Shown: positions 33,496 to 42,635 of the stretch, piece by piece
Position numbering within the stretch: the first letter of the stretch is position 1
How the letters are laid out: every line of letters begins with the position of its first letter
Assembly (NCBI GenBank): GCA_913058335.1
Contig: CAJXPX010000008.1
Coordinates: forward strand, 62,001 to 126,000
Direction: 5' to 3'
Length of the DNA stretch: 64,000 nucleotides
Origin: an uncultured Hyphomonadaceae bacterium
GTDB taxonomy: Bacteria > Pseudomonadota > Alphaproteobacteria > Caulobacterales > Maricaulaceae
Translations under genes and position numbers: made by a program
Notes under the pieces: generated by a model
Told to the model about the DNA's origin: nothing
Databases searched by the model: none
What the model saw: only the letters and a program-made list of their open reading frames with translations

Positions 33496-35613
33496 TTAGA
33501 AACTTGTGCTGACCGCGAACCGGACATTTCGTCCGGGCAGCGGCACGACATCTTTCAGAACAGAGGTGTGCTGACGCGCATCGACATCAAATGCATTATG
33601 AAGTGAAACACTGATCCGAACGGGTTGAGTTTCAATCGGCGCCCTCCACGTCACAAAGATATTTGTTAAAGCGTAATCCTCCGTTGGCGTTTCAAATAAG
33701 CCAACATCATTTTGCTTTGACGCATAATCCAATTCAGCCCGAAGTTTTAATCTATCTGATTCAGCTTCAATTCCGCCCAAAACAGAGAGCGGCGGAATGC
33801 GCGGAAGATTCCCGCTATCTGTTTCGGCTCGAACATATTCGACAAGACCATCAACTTTTACGTCAAATTTTCCTACTTGCGCGATTGGCATGCCGCCCTG
33901 AATTTCAAACCCTTTAAACGTCGCATCTTCGCCCGTGAACTGAAAGACATCCAAGCCGTCCTCCGTCTCGCCTGTTGCCGTTTCGAAAATATAGTCTTTA
34001 TAATCTGTATAAAAGGCATTTAATGTCAGGAAGCGTCCGCTTTGCCGGTAGCGGATGGCTCCTTCAATCCCTCTGGCCGTTTCAAGACCTAAGGTCGGGT
34101 TTCCCACTTCAAATTGCTCCGTCGCAAGATGCGGGCCATTGGAATACAGCTCCTCTGTAGTAGGGGCACGTTCCGTCCGGAAAGCCGTCCCGCCGAAGCG
34201 AATAGTATCGCTCAGGTGATAGTCTCCGCCAGCGGAAAAGCTTATACCTTCAAAGTTCAGGCTCTCGCCTGTAATCGCGTTTTCTTGATCTGTTGTTTCA
34301 AGTCGGGCAGCCCCTTCGAGGTGAAGGGCTCCTAGTTCTTTTTCCTGAAACGTATAAAAGCCCAGCTCTTGCGTGTTGGTTGGCGGAACAAAGGCTTCAT
34401 CCCCTATTGCCGCAAAATCGCGATCCCGGAACTGAACACCATAAGCGCCGCTCCACCCGTCACGTTCTTTTTGAATGGCTTCACCGCGGATTTCATAGCC
34501 TTCATTCGTAAAGACAGTTCCCGGCTCTCCAGGGCCTTCAAATTCTATATGCTTATAATCTGCATAGCCGCCGAAAACTTGTAGGGTCTCTATAAAACCG
34601 CCGAGCTTTAACCGACCATTTACGTCCACACGCGTTTGATCGAGACCGATGGTAACTTGTTCCTCTCCATGGGCTTCATGATCTTCTGCATGCTCATGGC
34701 CTTCTTCATGCTCATGGTCTTCTGCATGGCCCTCTTCACCATGAGCGTGACCTCCGGGAATACCATAATCTGACTGGAAGTTATGAATAGAAAACCCCAA
34801 GAACCCTCGCTCGCCGACATAAGACAGTCCGCCCGTTAAAGATTGTGATTTGACGGCTGAATTATCGAGAGTTCCAAACGCTTCCGCTTCTTCCTCATGT
34901 TCGTGGCCTTCCTCTTCATGCTCTTCTTCGTGTTCCGCATCTTCGGCTGCGCGAAGAGCATCGCTCTCGGCAAAACCCGGAATATTGTAATCGTCCGTTT
35001 CTTTAAATGTCCCGTCGACATGTAAAACAAAATTCCCGAAAGATTTATCAACGGATCCGGCGACTTCGCGTCCGGCGTCCACGCTAGAGGCGCCAACTCT
35101 GAAAGCGCCGTCCAGACCGCCTTCCGGTAGGCTGTCAGGAATGCGCCCGTCTATGACATTCACCACGCCGCCTGAACCAGACGAACCATAACGCAAAAGA
35201 GCCGCGCCTCGCAGAACCTCAATGCGTTCTGCCTGGGCCGGTTCAGCCGCCACAGCATGATCCGGAGACGCAGAAGACGCATCAATTGAGCCAATCCCAT
35301 TTGTCAGAACGCGTACTCGGTCTCCGCCCTGTCCCCGCAATATGGGGCGAGAGGCTCCGGCCCCGAAAAAGGTTGAGGAGACACCTGGTTCAGATTTCAA
35401 AGTTTCGCCAATCGTGGCTGCGAGGCGCTCTGAAAGCTCCTCCCCGCTTAGGACAGAAACACCAGTAATCGCTTCGTCCACAGACCGATTAAGAGGGGAT
35501 CCGGTGACAATGATTTCGTCAATCTCGGAATCAAGATTTTGCGCCATAGCCGGCGCAGCAAAAATGAGTGTGGCAGAAAGTGCCGAAAAACTAAGTAAAG
35601 AAGACCGCAACAT
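33496..35613 (-). CDS. TonB-dependent outer-membrane receptor, ZnuD-like, with His/Glu-rich loops
   Basis: About 705 residues from the ATG at 35613 (MLRSSLLSFSALSATLIFAAPAMAQ signal peptide), with AAAGG seven bases upstream; the track start is 16 codons earlier. A plug domain (about 30-160; EIIVTGSPLNRSVDEAITGV, IEVLRGAALLRYGSSGSGGVVNV) precedes a 22-strand-type barrel ending in Phe. Two loops are extraordinarily rich in His, Glu and Asp (EHEEEHEEEGHEHEEEAE and HAEDHEHEEGHEHAEDHEAH), the hallmark of ZnuD-type zinc receptors. Zinc uptake is therefore likely, although other divalent metals cannot be excluded. The small exported ORF upstream on the same strand is probably in the same operon. Confidence 0.86.
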   Translation of the reverse strand: MLRSSLLSFSALSATLIFAAPAMAQNLDSEIDEIIVTGSPLNRSVDEAITGVSVLSGEELSERLAATIGETLKSEPGVSSTFFGAGASRPILRGQGGDRVRVLTNGIGSIDASSASPDHAVAAEPAQAERIEVLRGAALLRYGSSGSGGVVNVIDGRIPDSLPEGGLDGAFRVGASSVDAGREVAGSVDKSFGNFVLHVDGTFKETDDYNIPGFAESDALRAAEDAEHEEEHEEEGHEHEEEAEAFGTLDNSAVKSQSLTGGLSYVGERGFLGFSIHNFQSDYGIPGGHAHGEEGHAEDHEHEEGHEHAEDHEAHGEEQVTIGLDQTRVDVNGRLKLGGFIETLQVFGGYADYKHIEFEGPGEPGTVFTNEGYEIRGEAIQKERDGWSGAYGVQFRDRDFAAIGDEAFVPPTNTQELGFYTFQEKELGALHLEGAARLETTDQENAITGESLNFEGISFSAGGDYHLSDTIRFGGTAFRTERAPTTEELYSNGPHLATEQFEVGNPTLGLETARGIEGAIRYRQSGRFLTLNAFYTDYKDYIFETATGETEDGLDVFQFTGEDATFKGFEIQGGMPIAQVGKFDVKVDGLVEYVRAETDSGNLPRIPPLSVLGGIEAESDRLKLRAELDYASKQNDVGLFETPTEDYALTNIFVTWRAPIETQPVRISVSLHNAFDVDARQHTSVLKDVVPLPGRNVRFAVSTSF

Positions 35614-35679
35614 GGGTACACCTTTCAAACAATAAACAAGGGAAAGCCCGCGCGAAAACACGGACAGATAGTCATAAGT

Positions 35680-35982
35680 TTATTGTGGAAAGGGTGGAGC
35701 CCGCGGCGGCGGGGCGCGGAGTTGCGGCGCAAGAAGCGGGGCTGGGCGGACTGTTTCGACAAAGGTCGTTTTGACAGGAAAGGCGACATAATCGGTCTGA
35801 ACAACAGCAGGCTGAGGCGCGACGCAATCATGGGAAGCGATATTCACCGCACAAAGAACGCCCTCATGTTGATGCGGGCTGTCTCCATAGGTGGCGGCGT
35901 GAGCGGCAGAGAAACTCTGGACAGCTAAAAACCACCCTGCCAGCAGCAGAAGGAGAAAACGATATGTGCGAGATGCCGTCAC
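35680..35982 (-). CDS. small secreted His/Cys-containing protein, companion of the TonB receptor
   Basis: A 100-residue ORF starting at GTG (35982). A signal peptide (RFLLLLLAGWFLAVQSFSAAHA) is followed by HQHEGVLCAVNIASHDC and a Pro-rich end. Such short exported proteins with a His pair and spaced Cys are often encoded directly before zinc-type TonB receptors (DUF2946-like group), but the assignment is by position and composition only. No convincing ribosome-binding site precedes the GTG. A degenerate GTTATCTTATTAC lies at the start codon and could belong to a metal-regulator site, with low certainty. Metal binding is inferred. Confidence 0.6.
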   Translation of the reverse strand: MTASRTYRFLLLLLAGWFLAVQSFSAAHAATYGDSPHQHEGVLCAVNIASHDCVAPQPAVVQTDYVAFPVKTTFVETVRPAPLLAPQLRAPPPRAPPFPQ

Positions 35983-36067
35983 GTTATCTTATTACACATA
36001 GCGATGATAAGGGCGCAAGAGAGAATGCGGCCTTCGCTGCATTCCCTAAACTTGGGGGCCTGAAAAC

Positions 36068-36784
36068 TTATGCCTTAAGCGCCGCTGTCTGGATTTTGCA
36101 AAGTTCTTCAATACCCTTTGCAGCCAAACGTGTGAGTTCCGCCATTTCAGCGGCTGTGAAAGGCACATCTTCTGCACTGGCCTGCACTTCGATAATGCCG
36201 CCAGTTTCGGTTAAAACAAAATTGGCATCCGCTTGGGCTGTGCTGTCTTCGACATATTCGAGGTCAAGGCGGCATTCGCCTTCGACTATCCCGCAAGACA
36301 CGGCGGCCATTCTATCTGTGATAGGAGTTTCGGCGATTAAACCCTGTTCCACCAATTTATCGCAAGCCTGAGACAAGGCAACCCAAGCCCCGGTGATAGA
36401 GGCGGTGCGGGTACCGCCATCGGCCTGCATAACATCGCAATCGAGAATGATTTGGCGCTCCCCCAGTTTTGTCAGATCAATCGCAGCTCGAAGGGACCGG
36501 CCAATTAGGCGCTGGATCTCAACTGTGCGTCCGCCTTGTTTGCCGCGCGCGGCTTCGCGGTTGTTACGGGAATGAGTCGCTCGCGGGAGCATACCATACT
36601 CCGCAGTCACCCAGCCTTTGCCGGAACCTTTCATCCAGCGCGGAACATTTTCATCGACACTGGCGGTACAAAGGACATGAGTTTCGCCGAATTTAGCCAA
36701 ACATGACCCCTCAGCGTAGCGGGACACGCCGGCCTCCAAAGTGATAGGGCGTAAATCTTCACGATTTCGATTATTTGGGCGCAT
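36068..36784 (-). CDS. rph: ribonuclease PH
   Basis: A 238-residue RNase PH of standard length. It opens [32 protein letters not shown] and contains [41 protein letters not shown] and the C-terminal [21 protein letters not shown]. It trims the 3' ends of tRNA precursors by phosphorolysis. In many alphaproteobacteria rph is divergent from hrcA-grpE; here three extra genes lie between them. It is transcribed away from them, towards the TonB receptor operon. Confidence 0.95.
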   Translation of the reverse strand: MRPNNRNREDLRPITLEAGVSRYAEGSCLAKFGETHVLCTASVDENVPRWMKGSGKGWVTAEYGMLPRATHSRNNREAARGKQGGRTVEIQRLIGRSLRAAIDLTKLGERQIILDCDVMQADGGTRTASITGAWVALSQACDKLVEQGLIAETPITDRMAAVSCGIVEGECRLDLEYVEDSTAQADANFVLTETGGIIEVQASAEDVPFTAAEMAELTRLAAKGIEELCKIQTAALKA

Positions 36785-36887
36785 AAGGGGACCTTTCTTA
36801 AATAGGCTTCCGCGTTAGACAGGCTGAGGAAGAAAGACCAGACCCAAATATGACAAAACTGAATTCAGAGACGATTTGTCAGAGGGA

Positions 36888-37475
36888 TTAAGAGGCGGGG
36901 ACACGTCGCCAGACGACCGAATAAGGTGCCTCTTCTCCGCCTCCTTTCGTCACTTGATTTTCATAAATATAAAATCCGTTTTCCGGCGCGGTGAAGCGGT
37001 TTATACCGCGTTTTGGACCGACGACTTCGGTGCTGGAAATCAAAACCGGTTCACACATCAAAGCTTCCAAAAAATAGAGGCCCTTGCAGGATTGAATATT
37101 GAGAACAGCAGAATGCCCCTCTGGAAACCTGTAGTCGACCTGTAACATCTGGCCCGCGCGAAAATAGCCGCGCTGAACATGAAACAAATCGAAAAAAGGC
37201 GAAAAAACGGTGCGGTTTTTATCATAATCAATATTTGGCAGCGTTTTATCATGCGTAGAAATCGCGAGGATAGATTTATTTGAAATGAGCGCCGGCAAAT
37301 AAAAGAGCGACATATAGCAAAGGCCCAAGCCAAGAATAATAGCGCCGGCCGTTGCCAATAAGCGCCGGTCACTCATGCTTCGCCGCTTTGGCTCGACATG
37401 ACCTTTCCGAAAGCGAAGGGTTTCATCTTCGCCCCGTTTGATGACTTCGTTTATTTGGACGGTTTTAAACGACAT
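36888..37475 (-). CDS. hypothetical single-pass membrane protein
   Basis: Unrecognised 195-residue protein. A basic N-terminal stretch (residues 1-38) is followed by one hydrophobic helix (about 41-66, LLATAGAIILGLGLCYMSLFYL). The remaining 130 residues would be periplasmic and look like a small beta-rich domain (AGQMLQVDYRFPEGHSAVLNIQ, FTAPENGFYIYENQV) with two cysteines (CKG…MCEP) that might form a disulfide. It sits between rph and mgtC with its own long upstream region. No homology is recognised. Confidence 0.6.
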   Translation of the reverse strand: MSFKTVQINEVIKRGEDETLRFRKGHVEPKRRSMSDRRLLATAGAIILGLGLCYMSLFYLPALISNKSILAISTHDKTLPNIDYDKNRTVFSPFFDLFHVQRGYFRAGQMLQVDYRFPEGHSAVLNIQSCKGLYFLEALMCEPVLISSTEVVGPKRGINRFTAPENGFYIYENQVTKGGGEEAPYSVVWRRVPAS

Positions 37476-37685
37476 GTTTCCCTATTATTCTAAAATTCGC
37501 CTTATGCTATCGGGCAAACCTTAGAAAACCGTGAAAAGCCTTAGAGAGCGTCTGGAGGAAAATCCATTTTTCCGGTTGGGCTAGTTTTCCGCCTAGACAG
37601 GATCATCGTAAATATCGAGCTCTCCTACCGTCTTGGGAACCCCGTCCAAAGCGGAACCAGTTGTACGAAACCCCGTATTCTTTTT

Positions 37686-38195
37686 ATGAATGAAATAGGT
37701 TCACCGGAATATTTTCACTCGCTTTCGATTTGGGAAATGGCGGCTCGATTAGGTCTGGCTTGTGCTTTAGGATTTGCCGTCGGGTTTGACCGGGAGCTGA
37801 AATCGCGGGCCGCCGGGCTCCGTACACATATGCTCACCTCACTGGCGGCCGCAATTTTTATGGTTATCGCGCTGGAATTGATTGCCAAAATCGGGTCAGA
37901 TAGCGACCACACGCAAATGGACCCGCTCCGCGTTATAGAAGCCGTCACAGCCGGCGTTGCTTTTCTCGCCGCAGGAACAATTATTCAAGCCAAGGGCTCC
38001 GTTAAAGGCCTGACCACCGGCGCGAGCATGTGGCTGTCCGGCGCTGTGGGCCTCGCCTGCGGATCTGGCTTTTATCGCTTGGCGCTTCTTGGCACAGCGC
38101 TGTCTCTAATCGTTTTGATTCCCATTCGCTATTTTGAACGGCGCCTTCCTAAGAAAGATAAATCCGAAATATTAAATTCAACTGACGATGGATAG
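37686..38195 (+). CDS. MgtC/SapB family membrane protein
   Basis: A 169-residue protein with four or five helices. The conserved MgtC block is GFAVGFDRELKSRAAGLRTHMLTSLAAA (about residues 31-58), followed by RVIEAVTAGVAFLAAGTII and KGLTTGASMWLSGAVGLACGSG. The full-length Salmonella-type MgtC has a C-terminal cytosolic domain; this protein ends after the membrane part, as in the SapB/short group. The family is linked to magnesium limitation and inhibition of ATP synthase in some pathogens, but the role of short members is open. Its last 8 bases overlap the following gene, suggesting coupling. Confidence 0.88.
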   Translation: MNEIGSPEYFHSLSIWEMAARLGLACALGFAVGFDRELKSRAAGLRTHMLTSLAAAIFMVIALELIAKIGSDSDHTQMDPLRVIEAVTAGVAFLAAGTIIQAKGSVKGLTTGASMWLSGAVGLACGSGFYRLALLGTALSLIVLIPIRYFERRLPKKDKSEILNSTDDG

Positions 38196-38805
38196 ACCCG
38201 TGAAAAATACTGATGCAACTGAATTTAAACAAAAACCCAAAACTTACGAATACCGAGTTTGGGATAGCTCCATTACCCTGTCCCAATCAGAGCTGGAATC
38301 TTCTTTCGGAAAGGGACGGCAAGAAAATCGAACAGATATTTATCTCCCCCCGACAGGAAACTATCTGCCAAAATTTAGAGGCCAGTCCCGCCTTGAGCTG
38401 AAAGAGAAACTGGACATAGTTGACGGTATTGAAAGCTGGGAGCGATCTGTCAGCGCCGACTTCCCGATCTCGGAAGCTGAGCTTGCGCGTTTTCAAAAGT
38501 GCATCCCGGATTTAGGGCTTTCACCCGAATCGTTTCGCGATGCGCAATCCGCTCTGTCCTTCTTGCGGGAGAGGCTCAACCTCTTACCCATAAAAAAAAG
38601 CCGGACTCTTTATGAAATAGAGATTCGCGGAGAAATTGGCGCAGAAATTGAACTAACCGCTATCTCGGTCAATAATAAAAACTATCAAACTCTGGCCATT
38701 GAATGCTCCGACCATCAAAGCGCTTCAAATTTGGCGGCAGAACTGAATCTCCACCGCTCGGAAAATATGTCCTATGCGGATTGGATTAGAAAGCAGGCTG
38801 GATAA
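38188..38805 (+). CDS. hypothetical protein, possibly CYTH (triphosphate tunnel)-like
   Basis: A 205-residue soluble protein overlapping the end of the mgtC-like gene by 8 bp, so translated with it. Charged residues alternate in beta-like stretches: YRVWDSSI, QENRTDIYLPPTGNYLPKFRG and RLELKEKLDI. A second half has TLYEIEIRGEIGAEIELTAISV, and the end reads MSYADWIRKQAG. The ExExK-like and Arg/Lys-rich strands recall CYTH/thiamine-triphosphatase proteins that bind triphosphates, but the defining EXEXK motif at the very N-terminus is not clear. The call is tentative; treat as unknown. Overlap with mgtC suggests a shared process. Confidence 0.45.
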   Translation: MDRPVKNTDATEFKQKPKTYEYRVWDSSITLSQSELESSFGKGRQENRTDIYLPPTGNYLPKFRGQSRLELKEKLDIVDGIESWERSVSADFPISEAELARFQKCIPDLGLSPESFRDAQSALSFLRERLNLLPIKKSRTLYEIEIRGEIGAEIELTAISVNNKNYQTLAIECSDHQSASNLAAELNLHRSENMSYADWIRKQAG

Positions 38806-38892
38806 ATTTATAAATAGTCCGGCAGTGCCTCTCATTCAGTTGCATCCGTCCTCTTGCATAAAGCGCCAAAACTGACCACATATATCCCTGAT

Positions 38893-39984
38893 ATGAGTGC
38901 ACCCTTTCCAACATTTTCCCTGTCTGACCTCGACAGCCGCGCGCGCCGTATTTTCCGGGATATTGTCGAGAGCTATCTGGAAACAGGCCTGCCCGTCGGA
39001 TCTAAAACACTCGCCCTTTCAAGCGGCCGTTCGCTCTCGCCCGCGACCATCAGAAATACTATGGCAGAGCTTTCCCGTTTTGGCCTGCTCGCGGCGCCGC
39101 ATGTCAGTGCGGGACGAGTGCCGACGCAAGCCGGGCTTCGGCTCTTTGTTGATGGGCTATTGGAAATTGGGGATTTGGGGGGTGACGAACGGCAAAGGCT
39201 TGAAACCCGGCTCTCTGGAGTAGAGCAATCCCCGGATCATTTTCTGGAACAGACAAGCGGAATGCTCGCCGGACTGGCGGGCGGCGCGGGGCTGGTCCTA
39301 AGCCCCTCTGCCGCACCAGGCTCTCCCCCTTTGCGCCATGTCGAATTTGTCGCCTTGGATGACGGTCAGGCGCTGGTCGTACTTGTTTATACGGACGGAC
39401 GAATTGAAAACCGACTAATGCCAAGGCCCGAAGGGCTTCTGCCGGCTTCTTTGGAACGTGCCGGCAACTTTTTGTCTGCCCGATTAAAGGGCCGCCGACT
39501 CGAAGAAGCGCGTGCCGATATATTGGAAGAAATGGAAACTGGTCAGGCCCAAATCGACGTCGCAGCCGAAGGCCTTATCAAACAAGGCCTCGCCGAATGG
39601 TCGGGGAGCGCTGAGGCAACTGACAATAAACGTGCCTTAATTGTGCGCGGACGGGCACAACTCCTTGACAATTTGGAAGCGCAAACCGATTTGGAGCGCA
39701 TCCGTCTCTTATTCGAAGATTTGGAACGTAAGGAAGAGCTGATAGCGCTTCTGGACCGAACTGAAGAAGCAGATGGTGTGAAGATTTTTATCGGCACGGA
39801 GAATCCTTTATTCTCCTTGTCGGGATCGAGCCTTGTGATCGCGCCATACCGCGATGCGGCTCAGAATATATTAGGGGCGGTGGGCGTGATTGGTCCGACC
39901 CGCCTGAATTACGCGCGGGTTATCCCAATGGTGGATTATACCGCACAATTGGTGGGGCGCAGGCTCGACCCGAATGCAAGATAA
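38893..39984 (+). CDS. hrcA: heat-inducible transcriptional repressor HrcA
   Basis: About 363 residues from the ATG at 38893 (MSAPFPTFSL), preferred over the track TTG start at 38854. The N-terminal winged helix reads LDSRARRIFRDIVESYLETGLPVGSKTL and SPATIRNTMAELSRFGLL. The middle GAF-like domain carries APGSPPLRHVEFVALDDGQALVV, and the C-terminal dimer part has IFIGTENPL and IGPTRLNYARVIPMVDYTAQ. HrcA represses chaperone genes by binding CIRCE; no CIRCE was seen here before hrcA, so control may be by binding elsewhere or by sigma32. grpE follows after 12 bp. Confidence 0.94.
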   Translation: MSAPFPTFSLSDLDSRARRIFRDIVESYLETGLPVGSKTLALSSGRSLSPATIRNTMAELSRFGLLAAPHVSAGRVPTQAGLRLFVDGLLEIGDLGGDERQRLETRLSGVEQSPDHFLEQTSGMLAGLAGGAGLVLSPSAAPGSPPLRHVEFVALDDGQALVVLVYTDGRIENRLMPRPEGLLPASLERAGNFLSARLKGRRLEEARADILEEMETGQAQIDVAAEGLIKQGLAEWSGSAEATDNKRALIVRGRAQLLDNLEAQTDLERIRLLFEDLERKEELIALLDRTEEADGVKIFIGTENPLFSLSGSSLVIAPYRDAAQNILGAVGVIGPTRLNYARVIPMVDYTAQLVGRRLDPNAR

Positions 39985-39996
39985 AGAGAGATAGCT

Positions 39997-40734
39997 ATGT
40001 CCGACCCGAAAAAACCGACTATGCCGAATGTTAAAGGTATGGATGACTTTCCCAGCGATTCCGAATTGGATGCCCTACAAGCCGAAATAGAAAAGGCTAA
40101 AAAAGGCATGGACGAGCATAAAGTCTCGCTAGGCGAAACAAGCCTCGGCGCAAATGCAGCAGCAGCGGCAAAAGCGGATTTCGCGGCGGATCGCGCGGCA
40201 GAAGGCGAGGCCTCCGCTGAATTTGACGCCGCCGCCCCCGATGCCGGCGCTGCCGCCATTGCCCGCATTCAGGAACTCGAAGCTGAAATCGCTACTATAA
40301 AAGACCAATCCCTTCGCGCTCTTGCAGACGCTGAAAACACCAAGCGCCGCGCAGAACGGGAAGTCACAGCCGCCAAGACTTTCGGCATTGAGAAATTTGC
40401 GCAAGACATGTTGTCGGTTCACGACAACCTTTCCCGCGCCTTATTGACACTTGAAGGGACAGACCAAGCCGATCTGGGCGAAAATGCCAAAAACCTTGTG
40501 GCCGGAATCGAATTGACAGAAAAAGACCTGATCATGGTGCTGTCCCGTCACGGCGTAAAACCCGTTGCAGGAGTTGGGTCCAAATTTGATCCCAATGTCC
40601 ATCAGGCGGTCGCCAATATTCCCTCCTCCGAAGAAAAAGGCCATGTCGCCACGGTTATGCAAACCGGCTTTAAACTTGGCGACCGCACTTTGCGGGCCGC
40701 TATGGTCGCCGTAAGTACGGGGTCAGTCGCGTAG
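39997..40734 (+). CDS. grpE: nucleotide exchange factor GrpE
   Basis: A 245-residue GrpE, longer than the 200-residue average because of an Ala/Glu-rich N-terminal extension (about residues 20-85). The coiled coil and conserved four-helix core are seen as RIQELEAEIATIKDQSLRALADAENTKRRAEREV. The beta-wing signature is KFDPNVHQAVANIPSSEEKGHVATVMQTGFKLGDRTLRAAMV. GrpE releases ADP from DnaK. GAGAGA precedes the ATG. It is coupled to hrcA, the usual arrangement. Confidence 0.94.
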   Translation: MSDPKKPTMPNVKGMDDFPSDSELDALQAEIEKAKKGMDEHKVSLGETSLGANAAAAAKADFAADRAAEGEASAEFDAAAPDAGAAAIARIQELEAEIATIKDQSLRALADAENTKRRAEREVTAAKTFGIEKFAQDMLSVHDNLSRALLTLEGTDQADLGENAKNLVAGIELTEKDLIMVLSRHGVKPVAGVGSKFDPNVHQAVANIPSSEEKGHVATVMQTGFKLGDRTLRAAMVAVSTGSVA

Positions 40735-40779
40735 CGCAGCTTATGACCAAAATCATTTTACCTCAGAGGAGATTGGGAC

Positions 40780-41616
40780 ATGCCCGAACTCCCTGAGGTG
40801 GAAACTGTGCGCCGCGGTCTTGCACCCGTAATGGAGGGGGCCGTCTTTCAAACGGTTACGCTGAACCGTCCAGACTTACGTTTTCCTTTTGACCCCAACT
40901 TTATTGCCCGCATACAAGGTCAGCGCCTCATAAAACTTACCCGCCGCGCCAAATTTCTTCAGGCCGAACTGTCCAGTGGAGAACGGCTTTTTATGCATCT
41001 GGGCATGAGCGGGCGTTTCATTATTGACCATTCTTCGACAGCTCAGTTTGTAAATGAGCACAAAGCCGACCCCAAACATCATCATGTTGTTTTCACCATG
41101 GAAAATGGCGCAGTCATTACCTTTAACGACCCCCGCCGTTTCGGGTTTATGGAACTGGCGGCCAAGGACGCAGCTTACCGTCTTGACCATATCGGGCCGG
41201 AACCTCTCTCCAATAGCTTTAATGGTCCCGTCCTAAGAAAAGCCCTTCGCGGCAAAAAATCCAAAATCAAAGCTGCCTTACTGGATCAGCGAATAGTCGC
41301 CGGTCTCGGCAATATATATGTCTGTGAGGCCTTGTTCCGAACAGGCGTCTCGCCGCGCCGCGCCGCAGGGCGACTCAAAGTCGCAGAAACAGACGCTCTT
41401 GCGCGGAACATCAAGGCCGTTCTGACCGAGGCCATAGAAGCCGGAGGTAGTTCGCTGCGCGATTTCTCCAATACAGATGGCAAGCTCGGCTATTTTCAGC
41501 ATAATTTCGATGTTTACGGGCGCGAAGGTCAGGCCTGCCCTATTTGCGCCGACCCGATACAACGCCTTGTCCAAAGTGGCCGGAGCAGCTTTTTTTGCCG
41601 GGTCTGTCAAACCTGA
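40780..41616 (+). CDS. mutM: formamidopyrimidine-DNA glycosylase MutM (Fpg)
   Basis: A 278-residue Fpg/MutM. It begins MPELPEVETVRRGL; after Met removal the Pro is the Schiff-base nucleophile and Glu2 the acid. FNDPRRFGFMEL, LDQRIVAGLGNIYVCEALF and a C-terminal zinc finger CPICADPIQRLVQSGRSSFFCRVCQ (C-x2-C-x16-C-x2-C type) are all in place. It removes 8-oxoguanine and other oxidised purines. It has AGGAG about 10 bases before the ATG. echA follows about 100 bp later; the mutM-echA-rpsT-dnaA order is common in this class. Confidence 0.96.
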   Translation: MPELPEVETVRRGLAPVMEGAVFQTVTLNRPDLRFPFDPNFIARIQGQRLIKLTRRAKFLQAELSSGERLFMHLGMSGRFIIDHSSTAQFVNEHKADPKHHHVVFTMENGAVITFNDPRRFGFMELAAKDAAYRLDHIGPEPLSNSFNGPVLRKALRGKKSKIKAALLDQRIVAGLGNIYVCEALFRTGVSPRRAAGRLKVAETDALARNIKAVLTEAIEAGGSSLRDFSNTDGKLGYFQHNFDVYGREGQACPICADPIQRLVQSGRSSFFCRVCQT

Positions 41617-41718
41617 AACTAAGCGGAGAAAGGGGAACATGCCTTGCCAGCCTTGTCCTGACTGCGTTACAAGCCGTCCACATTGGCGGGCAATCCCCCC
41701 GAAAACGAGAGAGAGTTT

Positions 41719-42495
41719 ATGGCTTATAAATTGATTGATCTGACACGTGACGGCGGAGTTGCCATCATCCAACTGGACAGACCCAAGGCGCTAAATGCCC
41801 TAAATACCGAAATGATGAGCGAAGTTGCAGACGCGCTTACGACGTTAGAGGCAGATGACGGAATTGGTTGTGTGATCTTGACGGGTTCCGAGAAAGCCTT
41901 TGCCGCCGGCGCCGACATCAAAGAAATGTCAGACAATAATTATCTGTCGATCTACAAAAATGACCCGTTTGAAGAAAATCACTGCTCCATTGAACGCTTT
42001 CGCAAGCCGATTATTGCTGCGGTCGCAGGATATGCACTGGGTGGGGGCTGCGAAATTGCCATGATGTGTGATTTCATCATCGCCGCAGATAATGCCAAAT
42101 TCGGCCAACCGGAAATCAATCTCGGCGTAATGCCGGGCATTGGGGGCACGCAGCGCCTGATGCGCGCTGTCGGCAAAGCCAAAGCGATGGATATGTGCCT
42201 GACAGGCCGGATGATGCCCGCCGAAGAAGCCGAGCGCGCCGGACTGGTTAGCCGCATCGTCAAGCTCGACGATCTGATGAGCACCGCCAAAGAAGCCGCG
42301 TCAAAAATCGCCAATCAGAGTCAACCAGTCGCCATGATCACCAAAGAAACGGTCAATGCAGGATTTAACATGACGCTGGATCAGGGCATTCGCTTTGAGC
42401 GCCGCCTCTTCCAGAGCCTGTTCACAACGCAAGACCAGAAAGAAGGCATGGCCGCCTTCATTGAAAAGCGGAAACCGCATTTCAAAAACAAATAG
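41719..42495 (+). CDS. enoyl-CoA hydratase
   Basis: About 258 residues from the ATG at 41719 (MAYKLIDLTRDG), with GAGAGAG seven bases upstream; the track start is 12 codons earlier. The crotonase oxyanion-hole blocks are FAAGADIKEM (about residues 60-69) and GYALGGGCEIAMMCD (about 105-119), with the catalytic Glu pair in FGQPEINLGVMPGIGGTQRL. This fits trans-2-enoyl-CoA hydratase of beta-oxidation, although crotonases differ in substrate. It lies between mutM and rpsT, a conserved position. Confidence 0.9.
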   Translation: MAYKLIDLTRDGGVAIIQLDRPKALNALNTEMMSEVADALTTLEADDGIGCVILTGSEKAFAAGADIKEMSDNNYLSIYKNDPFEENHCSIERFRKPIIAAVAGYALGGGCEIAMMCDFIIAADNAKFGQPEINLGVMPGIGGTQRLMRAVGKAKAMDMCLTGRMMPAEEAERAGLVSRIVKLDDLMSTAKEAASKIANQSQPVAMITKETVNAGFNMTLDQGIRFERRLFQSLFTTQDQKEGMAAFIEKRKPHFKNK

Positions 42496-42541
42496 ACGTC
42501 TCAATATTGCGCTGAGTCCCGCATTCTCTGCGATTGTAGAG

Positions 42542-42570
42542 TTGACGGGGCGAAAATCGGCGCGTATAGG
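42542..42570 (+). promoter_or_regulatory. candidate sigma70 promoter of rpsT
   Basis: TTGACG (42542-42547) and TATAGG (42565-42570) with a 17-bp spacer. The boxes match TTGACA/TATAAT in five and four positions. Transcription would start near 42577, giving a leader of about 60 nt. Confidence 0.6.
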
Positions 42571-42635
42571 CGGCGCTTGAAATTCGGATGGATCAAAGGA
42601 TCCGTCCTTTTACGATATGTATATAGAGGAATAAC

